Numbered from the stretch's first letter, positions 28,001 to 36,735 are shown. The stretch: 64,000 bases of DNA from Marinobacter sp. es.048 (GCF_900188435.1 NZ_FYFA01000002.1:992001-1056000), one strand, 5' to 3'. A program made the numbers and translations. The notes: a model not told the origin generated them from the letters alone.

Positions 28001-28614
28001 ACAGCGAGAGTGTTGCCAGAGTCCGCAAAGCTGAGGAAACCCTGGGCGAGACCAACCTTCTGCTGACTCGTGCTGTGGCTCAACAGCTTTACCGATTCAT
28101 GGCCTACAAGGACGAGTACGAAGTGGCCCGGTTGTTTGCTGAAACCGACTTCATGAAAGAGGTTAATGAAACCTTCGAGGGTGACTTCAAAGTCCACTTT
28201 CATCTGGCCCCACCCCTGCTCAGCGGCGAGACCGATGCCCAGGGTCGCCCGAAAAAGCGTCGGTTCGGCCCCTGGATGTTCCGGGCCTTCCGGCTGCTGG
28301 CGAAACTTCGCGGCCTGCGCGGAACCGCAATCGATCCGTTCCGCTATTCTGCCGACCGCAAGCTGGACCGGGCCATGCTGAAGGACTATCAGAGCCTGGT
28401 AGACCGCATCGGTCGTGAGCTCAACGCCAGCAACTACGAAACCTTCCTGCAGCTTGCCGAGCTGCCTGCCGATGTCCGCGGGTACGGCCCGGTGCGAGAG
28501 CATGCGGCAGAAAGCATTCGTGAAAAGCAGACTCAGCTGATTAAGGCGCTGGATACCGGTCGCCCGACGTTGATTCGCACCCAACAGGCTAACGAGGAGG
28601 CCAATCATGTTTGA
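25096..28614 (+). CDS. Fused indolepyruvate ferredoxin oxidoreductase
   Basis: 1172 residues combining the subunits that are separate (IorA, IorB) in archaea. The N-terminal pyrimidine and TPP-binding halves (about residues 20-620; CSGCPHNTST and GIGCHFMASWMGR) are followed by a Cys-rich block (CEGCGDCSVQSNC, about 635-647) for Fe-S binding and a gamma-type domain (about 710-900; GGVGGTGVVTVG). It oxidatively decarboxylates aryl 2-oxoacids to aryl-acetyl-CoA, passing electrons to ferredoxin. A strong AAAGGAGG site precedes ATG 25096. The next gene overlaps its last 8 nt. Confidence 0.93.
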   Translation: MSADTPELDDYKLEDRYLRESGRVFLTGTQALVRIPLMQAALDRKQGLNTAGLVSGYRGSPLGAVDQALWQAKDLLDEHRIDFVPAINEDLAATIMLGTQQVETDEDRQVEGVFGLWYGKGPGVDRAGDALKHGTTYGSSPHGGVLVVAGDDHGCVSSSMPHQSDVAFMSFFMPTINPANIAEYLEFGLWGYALSRYSGCWVGFKAISETVESAASVEIPPEPDFVTPDDFTAPEGGLHYRWPDLPGPQLETRIEHKLAAVQAFARANRIDRCLFENKEARFGIVTTGKGHLDLLEALDLFGIDEDQARDMGLDIYKVGMVWPLERRGILDFVHGKEEVLVIEEKRGIIESQIKEYMSEPDRPGEVLITGKQDELGRPLIPYVGELSPKLVAGFLADRLGRFFSVDFSERMAEISAMTTAQDPGGVKRMPYFCSGCPHNTSTKVPEGSKALAGIGCHFMASWMGRNTESLIQMGGEGVNWIGKSRYTGNPHVFQNLGEGTYFHSGSMAIRQAVAAGINITYKILFNDAVAMTGGQPVDGQITVDRIAQQMAAEGVNRVVVLSDEPEKYDGHHDLFPKGVTFHDRSELDQVQRELRDIPGCTVLIYDQTCAAEKRRRRKRKQFPDPAKRAFINHHVCEGCGDCSVQSNCLSVVPRKTELGRKRKIDQSSCNKDFSCVNGFCPSFVTIEGGQLRKSRGVDTGSVLTRKLADIPAPMLPELTGSYDLLVGGVGGTGVVTVGALITMAAHLESRGASVLDFMGFAQKGGTVLSYVRMAPSPDKLHQVRISNGQADAVIACDLVVASSQKALSVLRPNHTRIVANEAELPTADYVLFRDADMKADKRLGLLQDAVGEDQFDQLDANGIAEKLMGDTVFSNVMMLGFAWQKGLLPLSEAALMKAIELNGVAIERNKEAFGWGRLAAVDPSAVTDLLDDNKTQVVEVKPEQTLDELINTRHKHLVNYQNQRWADQYSESVARVRKAEETLGETNLLLTRAVAQQLYRFMAYKDEYEVARLFAETDFMKEVNETFEGDFKVHFHLAPPLLSGETDAQGRPKKRRFGPWMFRAFRLLAKLRGLRGTAIDPFRYSADRKLDRAMLKDYQSLVDRIGRELNASNYETFLQLAELPADVRGYGPVREHAAESIREKQTQLIKALDTGRPTLIRTQQANEEANHV

Positions 28615-29794
28615 AGCACTCCAGCCCCTGCCCCAGGATCCGATCCTGCAGTTGATGCAGACCTTCCGTGAAGACGACCGGCCGGACAAGGTGGATCTGG
28701 GAATCGGTGTCTACAAGGATGACGCAGGCAATACACCCATCATGGCCGCCGTGCACGAGGCCGAGCGTCGCCTGCTTGAAGGTGAAACCACCAAGAGCTA
28801 CGTGGGGCCTGCCGGTTCCGCCGGGTTCAACAGCGCCATGTCGGAGCTGATCCTGGGCAGCAACAGCCCACTGGTCCGCGACGGTCGAGTATCGGTCATC
28901 CAGACTCCGGGCGGCTGCGGCGCCCTGCGTATGGCCGCCGAGTTTCTGCGCCTGTGCAAAGCGGACACAAAAGTCTGGGTCAGCACGCCCACCTGGGCCA
29001 ACCACTTGCCTCTGCTTGGTGGCGCCGCCCTGACTATTCGCGAATATCCGTACCTCAATCCACAGACGCTGCAGGTAGACTTCGGCGCCATGCTGGAAAG
29101 CCTGGAACAGGCAGCTCCGGGCGATGTGGTGCTACTTCACGGATGCTGCCACAACCCCTCGGGCGCCGACCTGAGTCTGGACCAATGGCAGGAAGTGACC
29201 AGCCTAATCCAGCGCAAGGGCCTGCTGCCGTTCGTGGACATGGCCTACCAGGGGCTCGGAGAAGGCCTGGACGCGGATGCGGCCGGCCTGAGGCATCTGG
29301 CCGGCGCGGTACCGGAAATGCTGGTCGCAGCCTCATGCTCCAAGAACTTCGGTCTCTACCGGGAGCGCACCGGCGCCCTCGCCCTGATTTCAGGAACGGC
29401 AACCGTGAATGCGGCCGCCACCAGCCAGCTGCTGAGCGTCATCCGGTCCCATTATTCAATGCCGCCGGCCCATGGTGCCGCGATCGTGGAGACCATCCTC
29501 GGCAATGACGGCCTTCGGTCCCAGTGGCAAAAGGAGCTTGGCGGCATGTGCGAGCGCATTCTGCACCTGCGTCACGCCTTTGCAGACGCACTCGCGCCGG
29601 TGGGCGATTTCGACTTCATCGCCCGTCAGCGAGGCATGTTCTCCTTTCTGGGTATCAGCTCGGACCAGGTTGGCCGGTTAAGGAAGGAACACGGCATCTA
29701 CATGCTGGAGAGCAGCCGCGTAAACGTCGCCGGCCTGAACGACCGCGTCTTGCCACAAGTGGCGTCAGCCCTGCGCGAGGTTCTCGGCAAGTAA
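28607..29794 (+). CDS. Aromatic amino acid aminotransferase
   Basis: 395 residues, fold-type I aspartate/aromatic aminotransferase of the Ia subgroup: the N-terminal MFEALQPLPQDPILQLMQ, KVDLGIGVYKDD, the PLP lysine in SCSKNFGLYRER (Lys246) and SSRVNVAG near the C-terminus that binds the alpha-carboxylate. It should turn tyrosine, phenylalanine or tryptophan into the aryl 2-oxoacids used by the oxidoreductase. It overlaps the oxidoreductase by 8 nt behind GAGGAGG, which shows translational coupling. Confidence 0.92.
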   Translation: MFEALQPLPQDPILQLMQTFREDDRPDKVDLGIGVYKDDAGNTPIMAAVHEAERRLLEGETTKSYVGPAGSAGFNSAMSELILGSNSPLVRDGRVSVIQTPGGCGALRMAAEFLRLCKADTKVWVSTPTWANHLPLLGGAALTIREYPYLNPQTLQVDFGAMLESLEQAAPGDVVLLHGCCHNPSGADLSLDQWQEVTSLIQRKGLLPFVDMAYQGLGEGLDADAAGLRHLAGAVPEMLVAASCSKNFGLYRERTGALALISGTATVNAAATSQLLSVIRSHYSMPPAHGAAIVETILGNDGLRSQWQKELGGMCERILHLRHAFADALAPVGDFDFIARQRGMFSFLGISSDQVGRLRKEHGIYMLESSRVNVAGLNDRVLPQVASALREVLGK

Positions 29795-29849
29795 ATATTT
29801 TTCGACAACAACCAATCAATCCGACAAAAACAATTAGCCGGAGAGAAAA

Positions 29850-31232
29850 ATGAGTGAGAGTACCCAACCACACCAGCAGGCCAATAACCTCTGGTCCTCA
29901 CGGATGGCCTTTATCCTGGCTGCTGCCGGCTCGGCGGTGGGCCTCGGCAACATCTGGAAGTTTCCGTACATTACTGGCGAGAACGGCGGCGGCGCCTTCG
30001 TTCTGATTTACCTGGCCTGTATCTTCCTGATCGGCGTGCCAGTGCTGATTTCCGAGACCATGATTGGTCGACGCGGCGGCCAGAGCCCCGTGGCCACCAT
30101 GCGCACCCTGACCAAAACCGAAGGCACCGCGAGGGGCTGGCGGGCCATCGGCTGGAATGGCGTTATCGCGTCCTTCCTGGTGCTGTCTTTCTACGCAGTG
30201 ATTGGCGGCTGGGCTCTGGTCTATATCGGCAAGGCCGCAACCGGACTGTTTACCGGTGCCGATGCAGAAGCCATTGGCGGCCAGTTCGGCGGGCTTTTGG
30301 CCAATCCGTGGGAATTGCTGATGTGGCACTCCGTCTTCATGGCGATCGTGGTGTTCATCGTGGGTCGGGGCATTCGTTCCGGGCTTGAGAAAGCCGTGAA
30401 TATGCTGATGCCACTGCTGTTCGTGCTGTTGGTAGCGATGGTGATCTATGCCATGAACAGCGGCAGCTTCGGCCGGGCCGTAAGCTTCATGTTCTCGCCG
30501 GACTTCAGCAAGCTCACCACCGCCGGTGTACTGACCGCCCTGGGGCACGCGGCCTTTACCCTGAGTATCGGCATTGGCGTTCTGATGGCCTACGGCTCGT
30601 ACCTGCCAAAAACCGTAAACATTGCGCGGACCGCGATGACCATTGCTGTCGTGGACACCAGTGTTGCCCTTCTCGCGGGGCTGGCCATCTTTCCGCTGGT
30701 ATTTGCCAATGGTCTTGAGCCAGGCGCAGGCCCCGGCCTGATCTTCGTCACCCTGCCACTGGCGTTTGGTCAGATGAGTGGTGGCGCTCTATTCGGCACC
30801 ATTTTCTTTGCTCTGCTACTGGTAGCAGCCATCACCTCGGCCATTTCCATGCTGGAACCGGTGGTCGAATGGCTGGAAGAACACAAAGGCGTCAGCCGGG
30901 CGAAAAGCGCCCTTGGTGGCGGGCTCGCGATCTGGTTTATCGGCATCGGCACCGTGCTGTCGTTCAACGTCTGGGACAGCGTGCACCCGCTCGGTTTTAT
31001 CCCGTTCTTCGAAGGCAAGACGGTCTTCGATCTGCTCGACTTCCTGGTCTCCAACCTTATGATGCCCCTCGGCGGACTGGCCATTGCACTGTTTGCCGGA
31101 TGGGCAATGAAACGTGAGGGCCTACCGGCCGATTTTGGCCTGCAAGGAAGCAGCTACAAGGCGTTCATGTTCATACTGCGTTATCTAACGCCTGCCGGTA
31201 TCGCCGTGGTGTTCCTTTACAATCTGGTATAA
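29850..31232 (+). CDS. Sodium-dependent amino acid transporter (NSS/SNF family)
   Basis: 460 residues with about eleven membrane helices. The first helix shows the sodium/substrate site of the NSS family (AAAGSAVGLGNIWKFPY) and later helices the usual GxG and STS-like segments. Bacterial members such as TnaT, Tyt1 and LeuT import tryptophan, tyrosine or leucine. Given the preceding genes, import of aromatic amino acids is likely. It ends the operon, before a strong terminator. Confidence 0.92.
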   Translation: MSESTQPHQQANNLWSSRMAFILAAAGSAVGLGNIWKFPYITGENGGGAFVLIYLACIFLIGVPVLISETMIGRRGGQSPVATMRTLTKTEGTARGWRAIGWNGVIASFLVLSFYAVIGGWALVYIGKAATGLFTGADAEAIGGQFGGLLANPWELLMWHSVFMAIVVFIVGRGIRSGLEKAVNMLMPLLFVLLVAMVIYAMNSGSFGRAVSFMFSPDFSKLTTAGVLTALGHAAFTLSIGIGVLMAYGSYLPKTVNIARTAMTIAVVDTSVALLAGLAIFPLVFANGLEPGAGPGLIFVTLPLAFGQMSGGALFGTIFFALLLVAAITSAISMLEPVVEWLEEHKGVSRAKSALGGGLAIWFIGIGTVLSFNVWDSVHPLGFIPFFEGKTVFDLLDFLVSNLMMPLGGLAIALFAGWAMKREGLPADFGLQGSSYKAFMFILRYLTPAGIAVVFLYNLV

Positions 31233-31256
31233 CGGCCACCAGCAGCCTCCGACCGC

Positions 31257-31288
31257 AAAAGCCCGGTGAACTTCACCGGGCTTTTTTT
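31257..31288 (+). terminator. Rho-independent terminator of the aromatic amino acid operon
   Basis: Stem GCCCGGTGAA / TTCACCGGGC (31261-31281) is perfect, bordered by A4 and followed by seven T. It lies 25 nt past the transporter stop. Confidence 0.95.
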
Positions 31289-31371
31289 GACATACCCAAA
31301 AGGACACTGCCAATCTGAATGCAGAAGAACTGACCAATGTTCTGCGTCTCAAGCAGAAAAGGAGAACTCTT

Positions 31372-31791
31372 ATGTACAGCAAGATCCTCGTTCCGGTCGA
31401 CCTCGCCCATACCGATAAAATGGTGAAGGCGCTCAATACCTCCATAGATATTGCCAAGCATTACAAAGCTACCCTCTGCTACGTCAGTGTCACCAACAGC
31501 ACGCCGGGAGCGGCCGCCCACAACCCTAAAGAACTCAGGGAGAAACTGGCCGTCTTCGCGGAGGAGCAGGGGAAATCCCACGGCATCAGTACGGACAGCA
31601 TCGTCATGGAGACCGCCGATACGGCAGTGGAACTTGAAGACAAGTTGCTTGAGGCTATTAAAACCACCGGTGCAGACCTGGTGGTGATGGCTTCTCATCC
31701 GCCGGGAATCGGCGACAAGCTCCACATTCTCCACTCCAACGGCGCCAATATCGTCAGACACAGTGATATTTCGGTATTCGTTGTGCGGTAA
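31372..31791 (+). CDS. Universal stress protein, UspA family
   Basis: 139 residues. MYSKILVPVDLAH begins the Usp fold, and the C-terminal VVMASHPPGIGDKLHILHSNGANIVRH resembles the ATP-loop region GxxG-x9-GS, but with a weakened pattern (SNGANIVRH), so nucleotide binding is uncertain. Ribosome site AAAAGGAGAA lies before ATG 31372. Monocistronic, following the operon terminator and converging on an M23 peptidase gene. Confidence 0.9.
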   Translation: MYSKILVPVDLAHTDKMVKALNTSIDIAKHYKATLCYVSVTNSTPGAAAHNPKELREKLAVFAEEQGKSHGISTDSIVMETADTAVELEDKLLEAIKTTGADLVVMASHPPGIGDKLHILHSNGANIVRHSDISVFVVR

Positions 31792-31798
31792 AGCGGAA

Positions 31799-32767
31799 TT
31801 ATTGGGCGACAGGCTCTGCAATACGGATCCTGTCGTTTCTTACGGGAAACGCACCATCAATAGTCAGCGCCAGCGGCTCACCTGCAAACGCCGCCTCCTC
31901 AGGCAGCCCTCGCTGGGCGTGAACATGCAGATGGGGCTCTGAACTGTTCCCGGAGTTGCCCATTTCTCCCAGTAAATCGCCTACAGCCACCTGGTCACCA
32001 GCAGAGACCGCGACGGTGCCTTTTCTCAGATGGGCTAAAATCACAAAGAACCGGCCACAATTGATCGCCACATAGTTTCCCGCCATATGAGCCCGATCCA
32101 TCACTGGAACCGGCATATCCTCCCGGCCATCGACAACTTTCGCGATCTCGCCATCGCAGGGCGCCACCACCGGGGTGCCGAATGTTGTATAGCGGGCCGG
32201 ATCAGAAGCCAGCCAGCCGTTCTTGTGAATTCCCAGCGGAGAAACTCGGAAAATATCCAGGGCCCGACTCTGTCCTTGCCAGGGTCTGAAACGCTCAATA
32301 GCTGTATCCAGTGTTTTCAAATGTACATTCACCATGAGGTTGGATCCGCCATGGGCCACCAGATAGGTGCCAGGCCCGAAAGGCGGTGCGATGTTGACGG
32401 TCTCAACCGGCGGCACAGTCCTCCCCTGATAGGCCATATACGCCATGTACCCGCCAAAGCAGCCCAGACCGAACCCAAGAAGGACAAATAAGGTCTGCCC
32501 GGCTGAGACTCGCCAGAGGCCGTTACCCTGAAACCGCCCCTGCCAGAGATGTAACACTACGATGAGCGCGAAAACCCCATAATAGACGTAAGGCGTCCAG
32601 AACGGGGGCATGGTCCACAGCGCCGCCAGTCCGATGCCAAGGAGTACCGCTGCAACTGACACTGCCTGCACTCCAAGTGCAAACAGTCCCTTGGCAGGGA
32701 ACCGTGCCAACCATACCAACAGGAGAACTGGCAGGGCGATTTGGGTGAGCATGACCACAAGGGACAT
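31799..32767 (-). CDS. M23-family peptidase-like membrane protein
   Basis: 322 residues. The N-terminal third has four hydrophobic helices (about residues 2-22, 28-50, 56-76, 88-112). The rest is a LytM/M23 domain with LDI, AHLRKG and PHLHVH, which supply the metal-binding Asp and His. The usual first His ligand is replaced by Arg (SRALDI), so endopeptidase activity is uncertain, as in many membrane M23 relatives. Its ATG overlaps the TGA stop of the upstream DUF6544-type gene by one base, so both are expressed together. Confidence 0.82.
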   Translation of the reverse strand: MSLVVMLTQIALPVLLLVWLARFPAKGLFALGVQAVSVAAVLLGIGLAALWTMPPFWTPYVYYGVFALIVVLHLWQGRFQGNGLWRVSAGQTLFVLLGFGLGCFGGYMAYMAYQGRTVPPVETVNIAPPFGPGTYLVAHGGSNLMVNVHLKTLDTAIERFRPWQGQSRALDIFRVSPLGIHKNGWLASDPARYTTFGTPVVAPCDGEIAKVVDGREDMPVPVMDRAHMAGNYVAINCGRFFVILAHLRKGTVAVSAGDQVAVGDLLGEMGNSGNSSEPHLHVHAQRGLPEEAAFAGEPLALTIDGAFPVRNDRIRIAEPVAQ

Positions 32768-33627
32768 CAGTCGCTACTCCTGGTGACACTGGATCGAGGA
32801 AATTCTATGTTGCTGATCTCGCCAATGAAGAACGGAAAATAATCGTCCGTGTTGAAGAAATTCCCGGCTTCCACGCGAGTAGGCAAAAGAAATCCTTCGA
32901 ACTCCCGAAACTCCGACAGATCGCCGCCAAAAGGCTGCAAGCGATGGACTTTTTCCGCATTCGCATTGCTCCACCGGTCAAAACTCACCTGAAGCGGCCG
33001 GCCGTCGTCGGCCACCACAACATCCACCGCCTGCTCTGTACCTTCATGGCGCACAATCACCCTCGCCGTATTCACATCAACAAGTGTCCACACAACACCC
33101 GGGCCTGGCAGCAGGGCGGCCGGCGTCCAGAACACCGCCTCTGCCACATACCGGCCGAATGCCGAACGGGTGTGATCCGGGTCGCCGCCCATTCGGGCAA
33201 CCGGAAGCAACCCCATCAGCCAGAACCGCGTCCACTGGTCAGTGTCTGAGCCGGAAATCTGGAGCAGGCCGCGGTTGGCGCTCATTTTCCAGATAAACCC
33301 TTCGGGCACGGCCAGCACCTGGGTAGCCTGCATGTCCATGTAGTCGGGCGACTCCCGATTGCCCATACCGAATTGTCCATTCATGGATATCCGGGCCACG
33401 GTGTAGAGCGGTGTACCAGGCTTAATGGTGTACCGGAAATACCGCTGGGCGGGCTCAGGCAGCCCTTGAAGAAGAGAAAGATCAAAACGCTCCGGTGCAG
33501 TCGGCTGCAGAGCCACCAATCTCGCCATGGCGGCCCGGTCCGCGGTCTGGTCAGCCTGGCGCCAGAACCAGAGAGCGACGGTGACCGCAACCAACAGAAT
33601 CAACAGGATCAGGAAAAAGATTTTCAT
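32767..33627 (-). CDS. DUF6544/DUF6920-like membrane-anchored protein
   Basis: 286 residues: one N-terminal anchor (about residues 3-22), then a periplasmic beta-rich domain with LPEPAQRYFRYTIKPG, MNGQFGMG and FLLPTRVEAGNFF, a pattern of DUF6544 (formerly DUF6920) proteins. The family has no proven role; related folds include lipoprotein-trafficking proteins. It is translationally coupled to the M23 protein, so the two probably act together in the envelope. The family name is from memory of motifs. Confidence 0.7.
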   Translation of the reverse strand: MKIFFLILLILLVAVTVALWFWRQADQTADRAAMARLVALQPTAPERFDLSLLQGLPEPAQRYFRYTIKPGTPLYTVARISMNGQFGMGNRESPDYMDMQATQVLAVPEGFIWKMSANRGLLQISGSDTDQWTRFWLMGLLPVARMGGDPDHTRSAFGRYVAEAVFWTPAALLPGPGVVWTLVDVNTARVIVRHEGTEQAVDVVVADDGRPLQVSFDRWSNANAEKVHRLQPFGGDLSEFREFEGFLLPTRVEAGNFFNTDDYFPFFIGEISNIEFPRSSVTRSSD

Positions 33628-33733
33628 GTAAGCTATGCTCCGTAGCAGTCATTGTCCCTGCCCTGCCCGAATCCGGCCTTGTTCCAGATCAACGAACGTG
33701 GCTGGCCGACTCACTGTCAGCCTGAAAGGTTTT

Positions 33734-34588
33734 ATGAAAGTACCGAAGAGATTACAACCACTTGTTGATGACGGCATGGTGGACGAAGTGCTCTACCAGC
33801 TGATGAGCGGCAAAGAAGCGCAGGTTTATGTGGTGCGCTGCGGAGACCAGACACGCTGCGCCAAGGTCTTCAAGGAAGCCTCGAAACGGAGTTTCAAGCA
33901 GGCTGTGGAGTACCAGGAAGGCCGAAAGGTCCGGAACAGTCGTCGGGCCCGGGCCATGAGCAAGAAAACGAAATACGGCCAGAAGGAACAGGAAGATGCC
34001 TGGCTCAACGCCGAGGTGGATGCCCTTTACCGCCTTGCCGCCGCGGGTGTCCGGGTTCCCCAACCTCTGGGCTTCGTGGACGGTGTGCTGCTGATGGAAC
34101 TGGTGGCGGACGAAGATGGCAAGGCCGCACCCAGGCTGGATGATGTCACCCTTTCCCCGGAACAGGCCCGTGACTTCCACGCTCAGGTTATCCGCGAGGT
34201 AGTCCGCATGTTGAGTGCCGGTCTGATTCATGGGGATCTGTCGGAATTCAACGTTCTGGTCGATGCCAACGGACCGGTCATCATTGATCTTCCCCAGGCC
34301 GTCAATGCGTCCGGCAATAACAACGCGGAACGTATGCTGGAGCGCGACGTAGACAATATGCGCCGGTACTTTGGCCGATTCGCGCCGGAACTGCTGAACA
34401 CTGATTACGGCAAGGAGATCTGGGCGCTCTACGAATCCGGCGACCTCCACCCGGATAGCAAACTCACCGGCTGTTTCCTGCACGACGACACCGCTGCCAA
34501 CGTCGACGAACTGATGGAAATCATCGATGCGGCAAAAGAAGAAGAGTGGGAGCGACAGGAACGAATGAGGGACGCAGAGGAGGACTGA
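33734..34588 (+). CDS. RIO1-like serine protein kinase
   Basis: 284 residues from ATG 33734 (AAAGG upstream). Kinase features are clear: the nucleotide loop region SGKEAQVYVV, ATP lysine in CAKVFKEA, the RIO insert SFKQAVEYQEGRKVRNSRRARAMSKK (named in parts: EYQEGRKVRNSRRARAMS), catalytic loop IHGDLSEFNVL (Asp in HGDL) and metal-binding IIDLPQAV. Bacterial RIO kinases of the PA4780 type are uncharacterised; eukaryotic relatives mature ribosomes. Converges on a MaoC gene. Confidence 0.88.
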   Translation: MKVPKRLQPLVDDGMVDEVLYQLMSGKEAQVYVVRCGDQTRCAKVFKEASKRSFKQAVEYQEGRKVRNSRRARAMSKKTKYGQKEQEDAWLNAEVDALYRLAAAGVRVPQPLGFVDGVLLMELVADEDGKAAPRLDDVTLSPEQARDFHAQVIREVVRMLSAGLIHGDLSEFNVLVDANGPVIIDLPQAVNASGNNNAERMLERDVDNMRRYFGRFAPELLNTDYGKEIWALYESGDLHPDSKLTGCFLHDDTAANVDELMEIIDAAKEEEWERQERMRDAEED

Positions 34589-34606
34589 AGCACTGGCCGG
34601 TGCTGG

Positions 34607-35077
34607 TCAGGCTCCAGTCGTCGTTTTCTGTTCGCCGACCATGGCTGACATCACTTCCTGTTCCCTTGGCCCGGGCAGAACACCCGTCAACCAGGCCTCG
34701 ATAACCGGCTCACCGTGCTGGTTGGAGAGTACCGCTTCCGCCCGGGCCCGATTCCTTTCATCCACCTCGGTGATGGTGAAAACACAGGTGATGGTGTCGC
34801 CAAAATACACCGGCCGGCGGAAGCGAAAATTCATTCCGGACGCCAGCCAGCCAATCTGCCCACCCACTTCCGTGATCATCCCACCAACCAGCAGGCCATG
34901 GCAGATCTTGCCCTCTAGATTCTTGGCTTGCGCAAACTCGTCGCTGTAGTGGACCGGATTCTGATCACGGCTGATCTCACCAAAGGACAGGGTCTCATCT
35001 TCAGTGAACGTTCGCGCCAGGGTAAACGAATCCCCGGCTTTCAGGCCGGCAATGGCTCTTTTACGAATATCAGACAT
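34607..35077 (-). CDS. MaoC-like (R)-specific enoyl-CoA hydratase
   Basis: 156 residues from ATG 35077 (AGGAACCG upstream). A single hotdog domain contains the hydratase-2 motif SRDQNPVHYSDEFA with catalytic Asp and His, and ICHGLLVGGMI. PhaJ-type members hydrate trans-2-enoyl-CoA to (R)-3-hydroxyacyl-CoA, linking beta-oxidation with polyhydroxyalkanoate or other synthesis. An upstream ATG at 35098 is possible. Follows the CopD gene by 25 nt. Confidence 0.85.
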   Translation of the reverse strand: MSDIRKRAIAGLKAGDSFTLARTFTEDETLSFGEISRDQNPVHYSDEFAQAKNLEGKICHGLLVGGMITEVGGQIGWLASGMNFRFRRPVYFGDTITCVFTITEVDERNRARAEAVLSNQHGEPVIEAWLTGVLPGPREQEVMSAMVGEQKTTTGA

Positions 35078-35102
35078 TATCGGTTCCTGAGCACTCAACA
35101 GG

Positions 35103-35558
35103 TTACAGGTACCGACCGCCAGACCCTATGGCGACCACAATCAGGCCGAGGACCAGATTGATACCCACAAGCCGGCGAATCTTTCCCACCTGAACACCGC
35201 CAGCCTGAGGATCTTTGTCTGCAACAGCCTGCTTGAGCCGCCGGAACGGGGCAAAATACACATGGAAGTAGAGCAGCATCATTACCAGCCCGAGCGTCTG
35301 CATGGCATGAATATGCCAACCAGCACCGGCCATACCGCCAAACACACTGAAAATCATCCAGTAACCGGTGACCAGGAGCAACACAACTGAAAGCCACACC
35401 CAGCGAAAGAACCGTTCAAGCGTTCTGGACCAAAGAACGCCACGCTGGGAGGCCTCCACCACCTCAACCACGGCCGGACGCATCGCCATGTAGGCGAAGA
35501 ACATACCGCCAACCCAGATAACCGCGGACAAAACATGCAGTGCAATTGCCAGACTCAT
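35103..35558 (-). CDS. CopD-domain integral membrane protein
   Basis: 151 residues, four membrane helices. Conserved LHVLSAVIWVGGMFFAYM at the N-terminus, GWHIHAMQTLGLVMMLLY in the third helix and a terminal RRLVGINLVLGLIVVAIG match the CopD/YoaA-like family, in which histidines of helices 1 and 3 may bind heme or copper. The copper role is a family association only. It heads a pair with the MaoC hydratase. Confidence 0.82.
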   Translation of the reverse strand: MSLAIALHVLSAVIWVGGMFFAYMAMRPAVVEVVEASQRGVLWSRTLERFFRWVWLSVVLLLVTGYWMIFSVFGGMAGAGWHIHAMQTLGLVMMLLYFHVYFAPFRRLKQAVADKDPQAGGVQVGKIRRLVGINLVLGLIVVAIGSGGRYL

Positions 35559-35581
35559 AAAACTACCCCTTGATTTGGCCT

Positions 35582-36643
35582 TCAGATGGTTTCCAGTTCT
35601 ACCCGGTTACGGCCGCCCGTTTTACCCCGGTAAAGAGCTTCATCAGCCCTGCTGACCGCGGCACTCAGGTCTTCGCCAGCTCGCAGTTCGCTCACACCGA
35701 TACTGATCGTAACATCGGCATCACCGCCAGTAATCGCGCTCCAGTCCCTGGCCAAAAACGCATTTCGTATCCGCTCCGCGCTTGCCTGCGCTTTGCCGGA
35801 ATCCGTATCAGGGAGGATGGCCAGAAACTCCTCTCCACCCCATCTACCGATCAGGTCCTGAGCCCGCAGCTCCTCACGAATCACATCGGCAACAAAACCC
35901 AACACCCGGTCGCCGGTTTCGTGGCCATAGGCGTCGTTGATTGATTTAAAATGATCGACATCCAGCAGAAGAAAGCCAACCGGGTGACCGCTACGGCTGA
36001 ACCGGGCCAGTTCTTTTTCAGCCAGATAGGTCATGTGCCGGCGATTAAAAAGCCCGGTCAGTGAATCCGTTGTTGCCATTTCCCGGAGCTTGCGCTGGGC
36101 CGTGACCACCATTCTGAGGTAATAGGAAGCCAGGTAACTGAACATGGCGAAGACCACGCTCAGGTTAAACAGATGAACAAAATGCAGAGCCGTTTGAGGA
36201 ATCGGCTGTAACGGCGCGATGTACCACATCAGGACATCCAGGGCGATGTAGTAACCCCACAAGGCCAACAGAGCATAGATGGCCCATTTCCGTGATGCGG
36301 ACACACAAATCGCCGGTATGAACATCAGCAGGTAATAGTGGAAACCGCTCTCCCAACCAATCAGAACAATACCAAGGCCGGCATGACCAAGCACTTCGGC
36401 CCAGATGAGTACCACCGCAATCCTGTTCCTGTGGTATTTGAGCGCGTAATAGGCCCCGGCGTACATGGCCACGCTGACCACATTAACCCAAGCCAGGATC
36501 GGCGACCCCAAGGCATGAAAAAGAAAGAAGAAGATGACGTCCACAGTTCCGGCAATCTGGGCACACCGCATGGCCAGACGCCAGAATTGGGGCCTGCGCT
36601 CCCGCTCAGGCTCATAATTCATTGGAGTAGTCGCACTATTCAT
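35582..36643 (-). CDS. Membrane diguanylate cyclase (GGDEF)
   Basis: 353 residues. Five or six N-terminal membrane helices (about residues 22-175) of an unnamed sensor type are followed by a GGDEF domain with DVDHFKSINDAYGHETGD and an intact GRWGGEEF active site. The product-inhibition I-site is present: RAQD ends five residues before GGEEF. It should make c-di-GMP and be feedback inhibited. Monocistronic. Confidence 0.92.
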   Translation of the reverse strand: MNSATTPMNYEPERERRPQFWRLAMRCAQIAGTVDVIFFFLFHALGSPILAWVNVVSVAMYAGAYYALKYHRNRIAVVLIWAEVLGHAGLGIVLIGWESGFHYYLLMFIPAICVSASRKWAIYALLALWGYYIALDVLMWYIAPLQPIPQTALHFVHLFNLSVVFAMFSYLASYYLRMVVTAQRKLREMATTDSLTGLFNRRHMTYLAEKELARFSRSGHPVGFLLLDVDHFKSINDAYGHETGDRVLGFVADVIREELRAQDLIGRWGGEEFLAILPDTDSGKAQASAERIRNAFLARDWSAITGGDADVTISIGVSELRAGEDLSAAVSRADEALYRGKTGGRNRVELETI

Positions 36644-36735
36644 TTTCAGCAGAATTCCTTTTTAGGTAACAAGAATACTCGTTAAAACGGAATTCTGCCT
36701 CACTCCAATGCAAACAAATGAAAATGATTTCAGGG

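Noticed and set aside
34589..34604. AGCAC-TGGCCG-GTGCT hairpin between the RIO kinase and MaoC genes as a terminator
   Set aside because: Only five paired bases and no T-run.
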